From JAUVKT01 sp942491535 (lineage in GTDB: Bacteria > Bacteroidota > Bacteroidia > Bacteroidales > VadinHA17): a DNA stretch of 64,000 nt. The notes below the pieces were generated by a model that had not been told where the DNA came from, made no database searches, and was given only the letters and a program-made list of their open reading frames with translations. Location of the stretch: NCBI GenBank assembly GCA_942491535.1, contig CALOBV010000012.1, positions 124,001-188,000 of the forward strand, written 5' to 3'. A program made the position numbers and the translations under genes. Shown here in pieces: positions 26,773-36,505 of the stretch (its first letter is position 1; each line of letters starts with the position of its first letter).

Positions 26773-27858
26773 ATGATAAACTATTGCATCAGAAGATTTA
26801 TTATTCTTACATCTCTTATACTGATATTTTCTTCATTCCTTGATCTTTATGGACAGCTTACACCTGACTCTTATTCGATAGAGGATACCATATCGGTTGA
26901 TGTAGATATATTTTCTGAGGAAGAGCCTGCTATTATTACCCTGGCATTTAATATTAAAGAATTTATAAAGAAAAAGAACAGCGATAATTATATTGATGCC
27001 AGGCTTTCCTATAAAATTAATGACACTTTAGATATTGAAAAGAATATTAGGATTAAGGCTCGTGGTAACAACAGGAGAAAGGTATGTTATTTCCCACCTA
27101 TCTGGATAAATATTAAAAACGCAAATACTAATAATCTCTACCTGCAGGATATAAACAAGATTAAACTTGTAACCCATTGTGGCAATAGCTTTAGTAATCA
27201 AAATTATGTAATTCTGGAGTACCTGATTTATAAGATGTATAATATTATTAGTCCCTACAGCTTCAGGGTACGCCTGGCACGGATCAAATACATTGATACA
27301 GCAAGGAAAAACAGAGAATTGGAGAAATGGGGCTTCTTGATTGAACCCGAAGAAGTAATGGCAGAAAGACTGGATGCCTACCCCTTGAAAGAGAATAAAA
27401 TAAGCTATAAATCTACTGATCGCATGCAAACAGATATCATGTGTCTATTTCAGTATCTTATTGGAAATGCTGATTATTCAATACAATCAAGGCAAAATGT
27501 AAAGTTGCTAAATATGAAGGACCCTGATAAGCAAAGACCTATACCTGTTCCATATGATTTTGATTATTCCGGCTTTGTAAATGCAGAATATGCAATTCCC
27601 GGGGATAATCTGGGAATTGAAAAAGTGACTGATAGATATTTCCTTGGCCCATGCAGGAGTAATGAACGTTATTCTCAGATATTAGATATTTTTTATGATA
27701 AAAAGAATGAGATATATAGTCTTGTAAATTCATCTGAGCACCTGCGTGAAAGTTCAAAGAGAACAGCTATCAAATACCTTGATGAGTTCTTTCTGCAGGC
27801 AAAGAACAAGAATTTTATCAGGAACAATATTCTTATAACCTGCAGGGATACATTGTAG
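26773..27858 (+). CDS. Secreted protein of unknown function, CotH-like features
   Basis: 361 residues from ATG 26773; the frame also allows TTG 26761. A signal-anchor or signal peptide (FIILTSLILIFSSFLDLYG) is followed by a domain with RIKARGNNRRKVCYFPP, the conserved-looking KLVTHC, YVILEYLIYKMYN, and PIPVPYDFDYSGF. The order (RxxGNxRR, K-[IL], acidic D-F-D near the end) recalls CotH-type protein-kinase-fold proteins, but I cannot confirm this. It lies downstream of the palindromic repeat region and is convergent with cydB. Confidence 0.65.
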   Translation: MINYCIRRFIILTSLILIFSSFLDLYGQLTPDSYSIEDTISVDVDIFSEEEPAIITLAFNIKEFIKKKNSDNYIDARLSYKINDTLDIEKNIRIKARGNNRRKVCYFPPIWINIKNANTNNLYLQDINKIKLVTHCGNSFSNQNYVILEYLIYKMYNIISPYSFRVRLARIKYIDTARKNRELEKWGFLIEPEEVMAERLDAYPLKENKISYKSTDRMQTDIMCLFQYLIGNADYSIQSRQNVKLLNMKDPDKQRPIPVPYDFDYSGFVNAEYAIPGDNLGIEKVTDRYFLGPCRSNERYSQILDIFYDKKNEIYSLVNSSEHLRESSKRTAIKYLDEFFLQAKNKNFIRNNILITCRDTL

Positions 27859-27914
27859 ACACTTCAGTCTGAAGTATTACCAATATGGATCAAATGCTAC
27901 TACTGGACCCTGTT

Positions 27915-28949
27915 CTAATAGCTGTGTTCATCCAGCTTTACCTTGCCCCAGAAAGTCCGGTATACAATTACAGTATATGTTACTACCAGAGGAAATCCTA
28001 TTGCGGCAATAGTTAGCATTATTCCAAGCGATTTTTCAGATGAAGCTGCATTATAAATAGTAAGGCTGTTTATTAAGCTTCCCTTATCGATAATAATAAC
28101 GGGATATAGCTCAATAGCCACAATTATTAGCAGGAAGCTTATAGCAAGGGCAGAAAAGATAAAAGACCGTAGGTATTTACCTTTGGAGGCCAGTCTTGGA
28201 ACATTTGCTATGCTCAGGAATGCAAGCAATGGTACAATAAGTAATACCGGCCTGGAAAGGAATTTATCTGTAAGATGTGGATAGGCTAAAAGAGATATAA
28301 TTGTTACCAATAAAAACAAAGTAGTAAACACCAGAATAGATCTCCTCAGCAACCTGGAAATCTGCTCAAAGAGTGCACCTTCAGTCTTCATAGTAAGGTA
28401 TATGGCTCCGTGAACCATAAAAAGCGACAGAGATGTTAGTCCGACCAGCAATGCGTAGGGATTCAGGAACTGAATCCATTTTCCTGTATATACAAACTGT
28501 TCATCCATGCTCATACCAATAAGTACATTCCCAAGCACAACACCAAGAAGAAGTGCCAGCATTGCACTTGAGACGCTATAGCTGATATCCCATACCTGCC
28601 TCCACCACTTCATTGTTTCCTTACTCCTGAATTCAATGCTTACTGCCCTGAATATCAGGAAGCCAAGGAAGAGAATAAATGGAATATACATAGCCGAAAA
28701 TAGCGTTGCATACGCCTCCGGAAACCCTGCAAACAATGCTCCGCCACCAATTACAAGCCATACTTCATTACCATCCCAGACTGGTCCGATGGCGTTAAGA
28801 GCTATTCGTCTGCTTTTATCGTCACGGAAGAATAAATGCCATGCTCCTGCGCCCAGGTCAAATCCATCGAGTATGGCATAGCCTGAAAACAGTGCACCTA
28901 CAACAAGAAACCAGAGAGTGGGGTAATCTATTCCTAATAATGTTTGCAT
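27915..28949 (-). CDS. cydB: Cytochrome bd quinol oxidase subunit II
   Basis: 344-residue membrane protein with about eight to nine segments. The N-terminal FLVVGALFSGYAILDGFDLGAG motif is diagnostic (here at about residues 14-36), with GPVWDGNEVWLV after it. It forms the bd oxidase with CydA, whose gene ends five bases upstream. A CydX-like small gene is not seen after it. Confidence 0.95.
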   Translation of the reverse strand: MQTLLGIDYPTLWFLVVGALFSGYAILDGFDLGAGAWHLFFRDDKSRRIALNAIGPVWDGNEVWLVIGGGALFAGFPEAYATLFSAMYIPFILFLGFLIFRAVSIEFRSKETMKWWRQVWDISYSVSSAMLALLLGVVLGNVLIGMSMDEQFVYTGKWIQFLNPYALLVGLTSLSLFMVHGAIYLTMKTEGALFEQISRLLRRSILVFTTLFLLVTIISLLAYPHLTDKFLSRPVLLIVPLLAFLSIANVPRLASKGKYLRSFIFSALAISFLLIIVAIELYPVIIIDKGSLINSLTIYNAASSEKSLGIMLTIAAIGFPLVVTYTVIVYRTFWGKVKLDEHSY

Positions 28950-28954
28950 AGCTC

Positions 28955-30340
28955 TTATATATTTCTTTTTTCAAATTGATCTGCAATATCTTTTAACCTG
29001 AGTCTGTTATCTGATTCGTCTTCTTCGAATGGGCCATTCTGAATCTTTTTATTTGCCAGGTAGAAGAACAGTAAGAGAAGCAGGAGATATATCAGTGTAA
29101 AGAATATCAGTGAAAAGATGATATGACCCGCATTCACAGACTCTGACAGAGCATCTGCTGTTCTGAGATGGCCATATACAACCCATGGCTGGCGACCCAT
29201 CTCGGCAGCAAACCAACCCAGCTGATTTGATAGCTGTGGCAGGATAACAGAGAAAGCCAGTATCCACAATAACCATCTTTGCTTGAATATTTTCCCTCTC
29301 CACCATTGTATTGTGGCAAACACGCTAATAAGGATAAGCAGTATGCCAATGGCTACCATAAGATGGTAAAACTGGAATACGTAATTCACCTTACCCGGTC
29401 TTTCGTCTTCAGGGAATGATCTTAATCCGACTACAGGTTCTTTGGCATCAAAATGAATAAGCATGCTCAGCCCACCGGGGATCTTCAGACCCTTAACCTC
29501 CTGCTTATTCTCGTTAACCCAGCCAAAAAGATACATATCGGCTGGCTCGTTTTCAGCATAGTGTCCTTCAAAAGCGGCAAGCTTTGCAGGTTGATTCACT
29601 GCAACGCCATCGGCCGAACTGTGGCCTGTGTATAGTTGTGCGAGGGAGGCGAGAGTTGCAACAACAAGGGCTGTTTTAAGAGCTTTCTGTGAAAGATCGA
29701 CATAGCGGTCCTTAAGCAGGTAGTAGGCATGTACACTTATAACCAGGAATGATCCTGCAAGAAAGGCTCCAAGCCATACGTGGGTAAGACGGTCTATTGA
29801 AGATGGATTAAAAATCATTGCCCAGAAATCTGTTATCTCTGCCCGCGCATTAAGTCCTTCGCCAACAATATGATAGCCGGCAGGTGTTTGTTGCCAGCTA
29901 TTGGCTATAACTATCCAAACTGCCGAAAACATTGAGCCGAAAAATACTCCAATTGTTGAAATAAAATGAACACGTGAGCTAACCCGGTTCCAACCGAACA
30001 GAAGCACTCCAAGGAAAACGCTTTCGAGAGCAAAGGCAAAGATCCCCTCAGCGGCAAGAGCACTTCCGAATACATCGCCAACATAGCGAGAGTATTTTGC
30101 CCAGTTTGTGCCAAATTCAAATTCCATTACTATGCCGGTTGCGACACCAATACCAAAAATAAGTGCAAAGATCCTTGTCCAGAACCTGGTCATGGTTTCA
30201 TAAACCTTATTGCCTGTTCTTAGATATTTCCACTCCATTGTTACCATTATTAATCCCAATCCGATAGAAAGAGGTGGGTATATGTAATGGAAGGCTATTG
30301 TAAACGCAAATTGTAATCGGGCAAGAATTTCAACATCCAT
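28955..30340 (-). CDS. cydA: Cytochrome bd quinol oxidase subunit I
   Basis: 461 residues, nine membrane segments. It carries haem ligands b558/b595/d: His near residue 18 (FAFTIAFHYIYPPLS), the GRQPWVVYGHLRT region, and the quinol loop with WVNENKQEVKGLKIPGG; the Q loop is of the short type. It is a high-affinity terminal oxidase for low oxygen. It is first in a two-gene operon with cydB. The 250-base upstream spacer to the histidine-kinase gene shows no gene and no strong motif. Confidence 0.95.
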   Translation of the reverse strand: MDVEILARLQFAFTIAFHYIYPPLSIGLGLIMVTMEWKYLRTGNKVYETMTRFWTRIFALIFGIGVATGIVMEFEFGTNWAKYSRYVGDVFGSALAAEGIFAFALESVFLGVLLFGWNRVSSRVHFISTIGVFFGSMFSAVWIVIANSWQQTPAGYHIVGEGLNARAEITDFWAMIFNPSSIDRLTHVWLGAFLAGSFLVISVHAYYLLKDRYVDLSQKALKTALVVATLASLAQLYTGHSSADGVAVNQPAKLAAFEGHYAENEPADMYLFGWVNENKQEVKGLKIPGGLSMLIHFDAKEPVVGLRSFPEDERPGKVNYVFQFYHLMVAIGILLILISVFATIQWWRGKIFKQRWLLWILAFSVILPQLSNQLGWFAAEMGRQPWVVYGHLRTADALSESVNAGHIIFSLIFFTLIYLLLLLLFFYLANKKIQNGPFEEDESDNRLRLKDIADQFEKRNI

Positions 30341-30590
30341 AATCTAAGTTTTGTTGATTTGAAAGTAATTGTAAAAATATGATCCTTTATCAATAATATA
30401 AAACAAATCATAAATAATTTAGCATGCCTTATATCATTCATCAGAATCGCAGGGATATACTGGCAAGGTTTTTACAATCTTCCATACGTCAGGGAGGAAA
30501 TTATTCGTTTCTTAACATCATCATGCGGTAGTTTCTACGAAAATTATTACTTTTAGTAGATTCATATCTGCTGTCTAATGGAGTTGTGAA

Positions 30591-32738
30591 ATGAAAGCCC
30601 TATCATTCTTTGCGTCTTTAATTTTTGTATTCTGCAGTTTGCCTGCAAATGCAGAAACGCAGGGATATATTGATGATACCGCTTCTATAAACAGTATCAC
30701 ACGTGAGGCCTATATAGATGCCAGAAGAAACCCTGATCTTTCTATCCTTAAAAGCTATCAGGCTCTTTCCCAATCAGTACAAATTGATTACGACAGGGGG
30801 AGAGCTGATGCCAGCCTGGCCCTGGGAATGGCTTTTCTTGCAAAATATAACCCGGGGGATAGTGCCACTTTTTTCAATATGCAGGCCTTAAATATATACC
30901 GGCAAACAGGAGATTATACGGGCCAGGCAAGAGCATGTTATGGTTTATCTTACGCTTATAGCTTTAAAGGTAATTTACCTGAATCGGAGAAATATGGTGA
31001 ATTAAGTCTTAGTTATTTTGAACAGGCTGAAGACAGGCTGGGGATGATAAATGCTCTCAGCGTATTAATCTATCTGGCAAGGCAATCTGGCAATAACGAT
31101 AAGGCGCTTGATTATTCAGACAGGGCAATTGAAACTTCAAGGACAGTAACAGATATAAACCTTGTAGCTGATGCAATCAATACCCGTGGTAATATTTTTA
31201 AGGATATGCTCCTTTACAATGAGGCTATCGATTCATATTTTGAGGCGCTTGACCTGTGGGAACTTAAGAGCGATTCGGCAGGACTGGCAATTGCATATGG
31301 TTCGATTGGATTAATGTATTATTACCAGGAGGAATATTCTAAGGCGCTTGAATTTAATTTTATGAAACTTCCCCTGTCCCTGAAGAGTGGAAATATATGG
31401 GAAGTAAGTAAGACAATGAATAATATTTCTCAGATATATGGCGCAAAAAGTATGCACGATAGCTCTCTCTTTTACCTCAGGGAAAGTCTTAAGCTAAACG
31501 AAGAGATGAACCTGCCGCAGGGAATAGCCAGTGTTTGCTCTAAAATCGCAGCTACTTTTATCAATTTACAAATGATTGACTCTGCATCCTTATATATTAA
31601 CAGGGCAATTTCCATTGCACAGGAAATTGATGATCCGGAACTGGCTGATTACCTGGTTATAAAAGGTCAGGTACTGAAACGTGAAAGAAGATACGGAGAA
31701 GCCTTAGAAATAGCTTTGCGCGCCTATAAACTGGTTAGTACAATTAGTAATCCTGAGATACTGGCAGAAACTTATGCCCTGATGAGTGATATGTATTACA
31801 GAACCGGTGAAGGCAAGATGGCTTATGAATACCTGGTAAGCTATCATATTCTTAAAGACAGTATTACAAATAATGAAAATCTTAAAAAGATAACCCGACT
31901 GGAAATACAGAATGAATACGATCGTAAGTTAAAGGAAAAGGAATATGAGCAGGAGCAGGCATTACTCGTTCATAAGAATAGGATAGAGCAGCAAAAGCTG
32001 TTTGTAAGGGGCCTGGCTATTCTGATCCTTCTGATAACGGTAATTCTGGTATTGTATATCAGGCAGAGCAGGTTAAAATCAAAATTTATAAATATAGATC
32101 TTGAGCAAAGGCTTATGAGAGCCCAGATGAATCCACATTTTATATTTAACTCTCTCTGTGCCGTACAGGATTTTATCCTGGCCTCTAAGCTGAAAAAGGC
32201 TAATGCCTTTCTTGTAAAGATTGCCAGCCTGATGCGCAATATACTCGAGAATTCAGGAGAGGAATATATTTCCCTGGATAAAGAAATTGAAACACTCAAG
32301 CTCTACCTTGATGTACAGCAGCTAAGATTTGATGAAGAGTTCGATTATAAATTTAATATTGACAGCTCAATTGATACTGAGAATGTTGCGGTGCCTCCGA
32401 TGCTTGCACAGCCATGTCTTGAAAACTCTATTGAACATGGATTACTCCGTCAAAAAAGAAAGGGATATCTGGAGGTAAGCTACACCTTGAAAAATGATCT
32501 TCTGATGCTCGAAGTTACCGACAATGGTGTTGGAAGAGAAATGGCTGCAGAGAATGAAAATACCGGGATAAAAAAGAACTCCATTTCAACAAAATTAACC
32601 CAGAGGAGACTTGATTATTTCAGGAAAACATTGAAGAAAAAGGAAATTTCTTACGAAATTATCGATCTCTATAATATGCAGGAAGCCACCGGCACCAGGG
32701 TGGTAATGATTGTGCCCTGCAAGAAGATATTCGCTTGA
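30591..32738 (+). CDS. TPR-containing LytS-type sensor histidine kinase
   Basis: 715 residues: signal peptide (LPANAETQ near residue 22), a periplasmic array of TPR repeats (about 40-430; for example ARACYGLSYAYSFKGNLPES), a coiled stretch, one membrane segment (LAILILLITVILVLYI), then a His_kinase domain with phospho-acceptor His in MNPHFIFNSL and a HATPase domain (QPCLENSIEHG, DNGVGREMA). It senses an unknown envelope signal. Its regulator starts 13 bases downstream. The pair precedes a long array of secreted-protein genes. Confidence 0.93.
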   Translation: MKALSFFASLIFVFCSLPANAETQGYIDDTASINSITREAYIDARRNPDLSILKSYQALSQSVQIDYDRGRADASLALGMAFLAKYNPGDSATFFNMQALNIYRQTGDYTGQARACYGLSYAYSFKGNLPESEKYGELSLSYFEQAEDRLGMINALSVLIYLARQSGNNDKALDYSDRAIETSRTVTDINLVADAINTRGNIFKDMLLYNEAIDSYFEALDLWELKSDSAGLAIAYGSIGLMYYYQEEYSKALEFNFMKLPLSLKSGNIWEVSKTMNNISQIYGAKSMHDSSLFYLRESLKLNEEMNLPQGIASVCSKIAATFINLQMIDSASLYINRAISIAQEIDDPELADYLVIKGQVLKRERRYGEALEIALRAYKLVSTISNPEILAETYALMSDMYYRTGEGKMAYEYLVSYHILKDSITNNENLKKITRLEIQNEYDRKLKEKEYEQEQALLVHKNRIEQQKLFVRGLAILILLITVILVLYIRQSRLKSKFINIDLEQRLMRAQMNPHFIFNSLCAVQDFILASKLKKANAFLVKIASLMRNILENSGEEYISLDKEIETLKLYLDVQQLRFDEEFDYKFNIDSSIDTENVAVPPMLAQPCLENSIEHGLLRQKRKGYLEVSYTLKNDLLMLEVTDNGVGREMAAENENTGIKKNSISTKLTQRRLDYFRKTLKKKEISYEIIDLYNMQEATGTRVVMIVPCKKIFA

Positions 32739-32751
32739 AAAACAATATGAT

Positions 32752-33501
32752 ATGAAAGTGATTATTGTTGATGATGAGGCCTCGGTCAGGAACTCCATAA
32801 GCAGGGTTCTCAGAGAGCTCTACCCGGGAATAGAGATTGTGGCAGAGGGCTCGAATGTTGAAGAAGGTTTTAATGCAGTTATTAGTAATAAGCCCGATCT
32901 TCTGTTTCTGGATGTTGAAATGCCTGATGGCAGCGGCTTTGATCTTATAAACAGGCTTATACCTGTCGATTTCAAGGTAGTCTTTATAACCGGCCACCAG
33001 GAATATGCACTGAAGGCAATAAAGATGAGCGCTCTTGACTTTATTTTGAAACCCTTTGGTGAAGAAGATATCAGCAATGCTGTACGAAAGGCCATGGAAG
33101 CTATAAACAGGGACCAGGAGCATGCAAAATTCCAGGTACTAAAGGAAAATATCGAGGGCAGGAGAATTCTTAAAAGAATAGTACTGCCTACGGCAGATAA
33201 TATTCACCTGGTATCTATTTCTGATATTATCAGGGCCGAGGCAGATAGTAATTATACAAGTTTTTTTATCGCTGATGGTCAGAAGATTATGGTATCACGT
33301 ACAATAAAAGAGTTCGATACACTTCTGTCCGGTTCGGGAATGATCAGGGTACATCAGTCACACCTGGTTAATATTACTTATATCGATAAGTTTGTTAAAA
33401 GGGACGGGGGCTACCTGGTACTTAAGGATGGAACAAAGATCCCGGTCTCACAAAATCTCAGGAAACAGGTCATCAGTGCCATAAGTAACTCTGTCTATTA
33501 G
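32752..33501 (+). CDS. LytTR-family response regulator
   Basis: 249 residues from ATG 32752 (MKVIIVDDEAS); the frame opens earlier, inside the kinase gene, but the first 14 codons are not domain-like. The receiver has Asp7/Asp8, phospho-acceptor Asp54 in LFLDVEMPD and Lys in LKPFG. The LytTR DNA-binding domain includes RAEADSNYTSFF and VHQSHLVNI. It is cognate to the TPR kinase upstream. It may control the downstream surface-protein array; no binding site is identified. Confidence 0.93.
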   Translation: MKVIIVDDEASVRNSISRVLRELYPGIEIVAEGSNVEEGFNAVISNKPDLLFLDVEMPDGSGFDLINRLIPVDFKVVFITGHQEYALKAIKMSALDFILKPFGEEDISNAVRKAMEAINRDQEHAKFQVLKENIEGRRILKRIVLPTADNIHLVSISDIIRAEADSNYTSFFIADGQKIMVSRTIKEFDTLLSGSGMIRVHQSHLVNITYIDKFVKRDGGYLVLKDGTKIPVSQNLRKQVISAISNSVY

Positions 33502-33611
33502 CAGATTCTTCCTGATATTACCCATATACTAATCCATTTTACCCCGATTCTAATTCTGGCTGGACTTCGAATCTATTCCTGCGTAACTTTAGTAAAATAA
33601 AATCCGGAATT

Positions 33612-34874
33612 ATGAAATACTCAGCATTAATTACAGTTTTGGCATTGGCCCTGTTCGTCTTTACCCCAGATGCATCTGCACAGGTAAAGATCAACCTGAA
33701 GGAAAAAATTAACAGGGAGGCTAATAGGCGGGCTAACAGGAAGGCCGATGAGAAAGTAAATAAAGGCTTTGATAAGCTGGAGAAGGGCTTGAAAGGGATT
33801 ATCGTGAATGAGGAAGGATCTGATAGTACAGCTGTTAAGACCACGACTAAAGATCAAAACACGGGTGCCTCTTCATCCGGGAAGTCTGATACGGATAAGA
33901 CAATAGCACAACAAGCTGGTTCTGCAGCACCTTCGCTTAGCTGGTCGAAATATGATTTTGTGCCTGGCGACAAAATCATATTTGAGGATAACCTTATGGG
34001 TGAGGAAAATGGGGAGTTCCCATCGCGATGGGACCTATATGATGGTACTGCCGAAAATGCAGTTTTCGGTGGTGAAAATGTAATGATGTTCAGGGGTGGA
34101 TCACCAAATATAGTACCTTACCTTAAGAATCCTAAGTTAGACTATCTTCCCGATGTGTTTACAATTGAATTTGACCTTTACCTTCCGTCAAATAGCTTTA
34201 CGGTTCGTTTCTATGACAGAAAGAACCAGGCTACCCAGCATGGACATAACTATCTGAATATAATTGGAGAGGAGATGAGCCTGCACCCTGCAAGCAGTAA
34301 AATTCCAGACGGTAAAACCATCCGTAAAAAGTGGGCTCATATAGCCATTGCATATACAAATGGTAAAATGAAGTGCTATATCGATGAAACAAGACTTATA
34401 AATATTCCTCATCTCGAGTTTAATCCAACCGGGATTTCATTATACGCCAGCAGTGCAAATGATAATAACCTGTTTTATATCAAAAACTTCAGGATAGCTG
34501 AAGGGGGTGTTAAGTATTACGACCGCTTCCTGCAGGATGGAAAGATTGTATCAAATGGGATCCGTTTCGATGTAGGAAAAGCCTCCTTGCGTCCCGAGTC
34601 TATGGGCGTTCTTAACGAGATCTATAAAATGCTTTCCGAACACCCTGATGTTGCAGTGAGCGTTGAAGGACATACCGATAGTGATGGTGATAACGATCTT
34701 AATCAGAAACTATCAGAGGACAGGGCTGAGACTGTTATGAAGCAACTTGTGTCTATGGGTTTGTCGAAAGACCGTCTTAGCTTCAGGGGGTATGGCGAAA
34801 GCAAACCAGTAGCACCTAACGATACTCCCGAAGGCAAAGCCAGTAACAGGAGGGTTGAGTTTGTAAAGAAATAA
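33612..34874 (+). CDS. OmpA-family protein with LamG-like domain
   Basis: 420 residues: signal peptide (cleaved near ASAQ), a charged helical stretch rich in Arg/Lys/Asn (REANRRANRKADEKVNK), a concanavalin/LamG-like beta domain (about 115-295, from FEDNLMGEENGEFPSRW to FYIKNFRIAEGG), and a C-terminal OmpA domain (VSVEGHTDSDGDNDLNQKLS, GYGESKPVAPNDTPEGKAS, NRRVEF). It would anchor to peptidoglycan while the LamG part binds a glycan or protein. First gene of the surface array. Confidence 0.9.
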   Translation: MKYSALITVLALALFVFTPDASAQVKINLKEKINREANRRANRKADEKVNKGFDKLEKGLKGIIVNEEGSDSTAVKTTTKDQNTGASSSGKSDTDKTIAQQAGSAAPSLSWSKYDFVPGDKIIFEDNLMGEENGEFPSRWDLYDGTAENAVFGGENVMMFRGGSPNIVPYLKNPKLDYLPDVFTIEFDLYLPSNSFTVRFYDRKNQATQHGHNYLNIIGEEMSLHPASSKIPDGKTIRKKWAHIAIAYTNGKMKCYIDETRLINIPHLEFNPTGISLYASSANDNNLFYIKNFRIAEGGVKYYDRFLQDGKIVSNGIRFDVGKASLRPESMGVLNEIYKMLSEHPDVAVSVEGHTDSDGDNDLNQKLSEDRAETVMKQLVSMGLSKDRLSFRGYGESKPVAPNDTPEGKASNRRVEFVKK

Positions 34875-34954
34875 GTCGCCGGATCACAGTATAATAATCC
34901 CATCTGTGGCGGACTACCTTATTAAACATTTTAGTCATTAAATATTTATCTAAA

Positions 34955-35861
34955 ATGAAGAAAGTAATTTTGGTTCTTTTTGTAAATCTGCTTATCCTGC
35001 CTCTCTCAGCTCAATTTAGTGCTGACCTGGCAAATGTTCAGCCAGGAGATAAACGAATCTACAAAGTGCACTCAAATGGAACAAAGTACCGTTATGACTT
35101 TGAAGAAGATGGCATGAAGGGTGCCGTTATTGTAGATCCTGCAGCCAATCAGACAGCCATCTTATATCCTGATAAAAAGTATGTTCGTTACGTAGAAACA
35201 AGCTCACCTTTTAGCGGGATGATGGATCCAAACCAGGGATTCAAACAGATGCAGCAAAGATTCACGCCTAAAGATGCGGGCAGTGAGACCATGCTGGGTT
35301 ATAAAGTAAAAAAGCTGGAAATATATGCTGGTGAGGACAAAATAGTTACAGGCTGGTATTCTGAAGATCTCGGATTCCTGGTTAAAATGATTAAGCATGG
35401 CCGGGAGAATGATTATATGGAACTGACTAACATTAAAAAAGGGAAAATTGATGACAGCCTGTTTAAAATTCCGGAAGACTACATCGAGGTTGATGACCAG
35501 ATGCGTATTAAAATTCCAGAACCACCGCCTCCTGAATCATGGAATTCAATCGAATTGAATCTTCCTATTAAGGGAGACTATAAAAGAGGTGACAATATTT
35601 CTTTTAGTATTCCTGAGAATAAATCACTACATAGTTATTCTGAAGAATAATACTGATGATCCTTCAAAAGTAATCCGGATCTCCATGAGGGATGGTAAAG
35701 AGCTTGCTGATGATGAACAGGGTCCTTTGAGTTACAGAACAGAGCGTATCCATGGTGGGGAATCATCCTCAAGTACTTATGTATGGACAGCCGGAGACAA
35801 GAAGATCTTCAAGATCTATGAAGGTGTAATTAATATTGAAATAAAACCTGAAAACAAATAA
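34955..35861 (+). pseudogene. DUF4412-type secreted protein, one frameshift
   Basis: Signal peptide ending LSAQF, then a DUF4412-like domain (YRYDFEEDGMKGAVIVDPAA, then LGYKVKKLEIY, IPEDYIEVDD) and a C-terminal extension. The first frame stops at 35650. Skipping one base near 35624 continues as NHYIVILKNNTDDPSKVIRI to 35861, a coherent beta-rich domain, so a single +1 shift is inferred. It is paralogous to the next gene. Probably periplasmic or outer-membrane; role unknown. Confidence 0.75.
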
Positions 35862-35879
35862 TATTCAAAACCAACTATC

Positions 35880-36476
35880 ATGAAAAAACTAATCCTATTG
35901 TTTGTAGTAAGCTTGTTCTTTTTCCCATTATCAGCCCAGTTCAAGGCAAATATGGTATTTAACAGTATGGGGCAGGCCAGGACGTTTAAAGTATTCTCTT
36001 CAGAGCTCGGCTACCGCTATGAATTTAATGAAAGCGGTCAGGAGGGCGTAATAATTGTTAAAAAGGGCTCATCCGAGGTTATAATCCTGATGCCCCAGCA
36101 AAAGATGGCTATGAAAGGGTCGGCTGATAGTCCAATGAGTATGGGTAATGACCCTGTGGGTATGTTTGAATATTACAAGTCTAAAGGTAAGCTGAAAGAG
36201 ATTGGCAAGGAGACAATTAATGGAACTAAATGTACTAAATCAGAATTATGGAACGAATCCGGTAATGAGTATGGTAAAGTAACACAGCTTATGTTTACTG
36301 TCTGGTTGTCAGATAAATATAATTTTCCTGTGAAATTGGTAAATCATATCAACGGATCCGGCGACTCAACTATGGAGCTTAAAGATATAGAAACCTGGAC
36401 TCCCGATCCCAAAAGTTTTGAGATCCCTGATGGTTACCAGGTGATGGATATGCCTGCCGGAATGCCACAGAGATAA
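35880..36476 (+). CDS. DUF4412 domain secreted protein
   Basis: 198 residues with signal peptide (FFFPLSAQF) and the same layout as its upstream paralogue: YRYEFNESGQEGVIIV, a Met-rich stretch with KMAMKGSADSPMSMG, GTKCTKSELW, and a C-terminal IPDGYQVMDMP. It is intact, unlike its neighbour. DUF4412 proteins have no assigned activity. It is spaced 18 bases from the preceding frame, consistent with an operon. Confidence 0.85.
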   Translation: MKKLILLFVVSLFFFPLSAQFKANMVFNSMGQARTFKVFSSELGYRYEFNESGQEGVIIVKKGSSEVIILMPQQKMAMKGSADSPMSMGNDPVGMFEYYKSKGKLKEIGKETINGTKCTKSELWNESGNEYGKVTQLMFTVWLSDKYNFPVKLVNHINGSGDSTMELKDIETWTPDPKSFEIPDGYQVMDMPAGMPQR

Positions 36477-36505
36477 TTAATAGCAATCCATTATAATCCA
36501 GGTTT

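Noticed and set aside
27859..27914. Small cydX gene after cydB
   Set aside because: The gap is 56 bases and belongs to the convergent gene ends; no CydX-like peptide is encoded.
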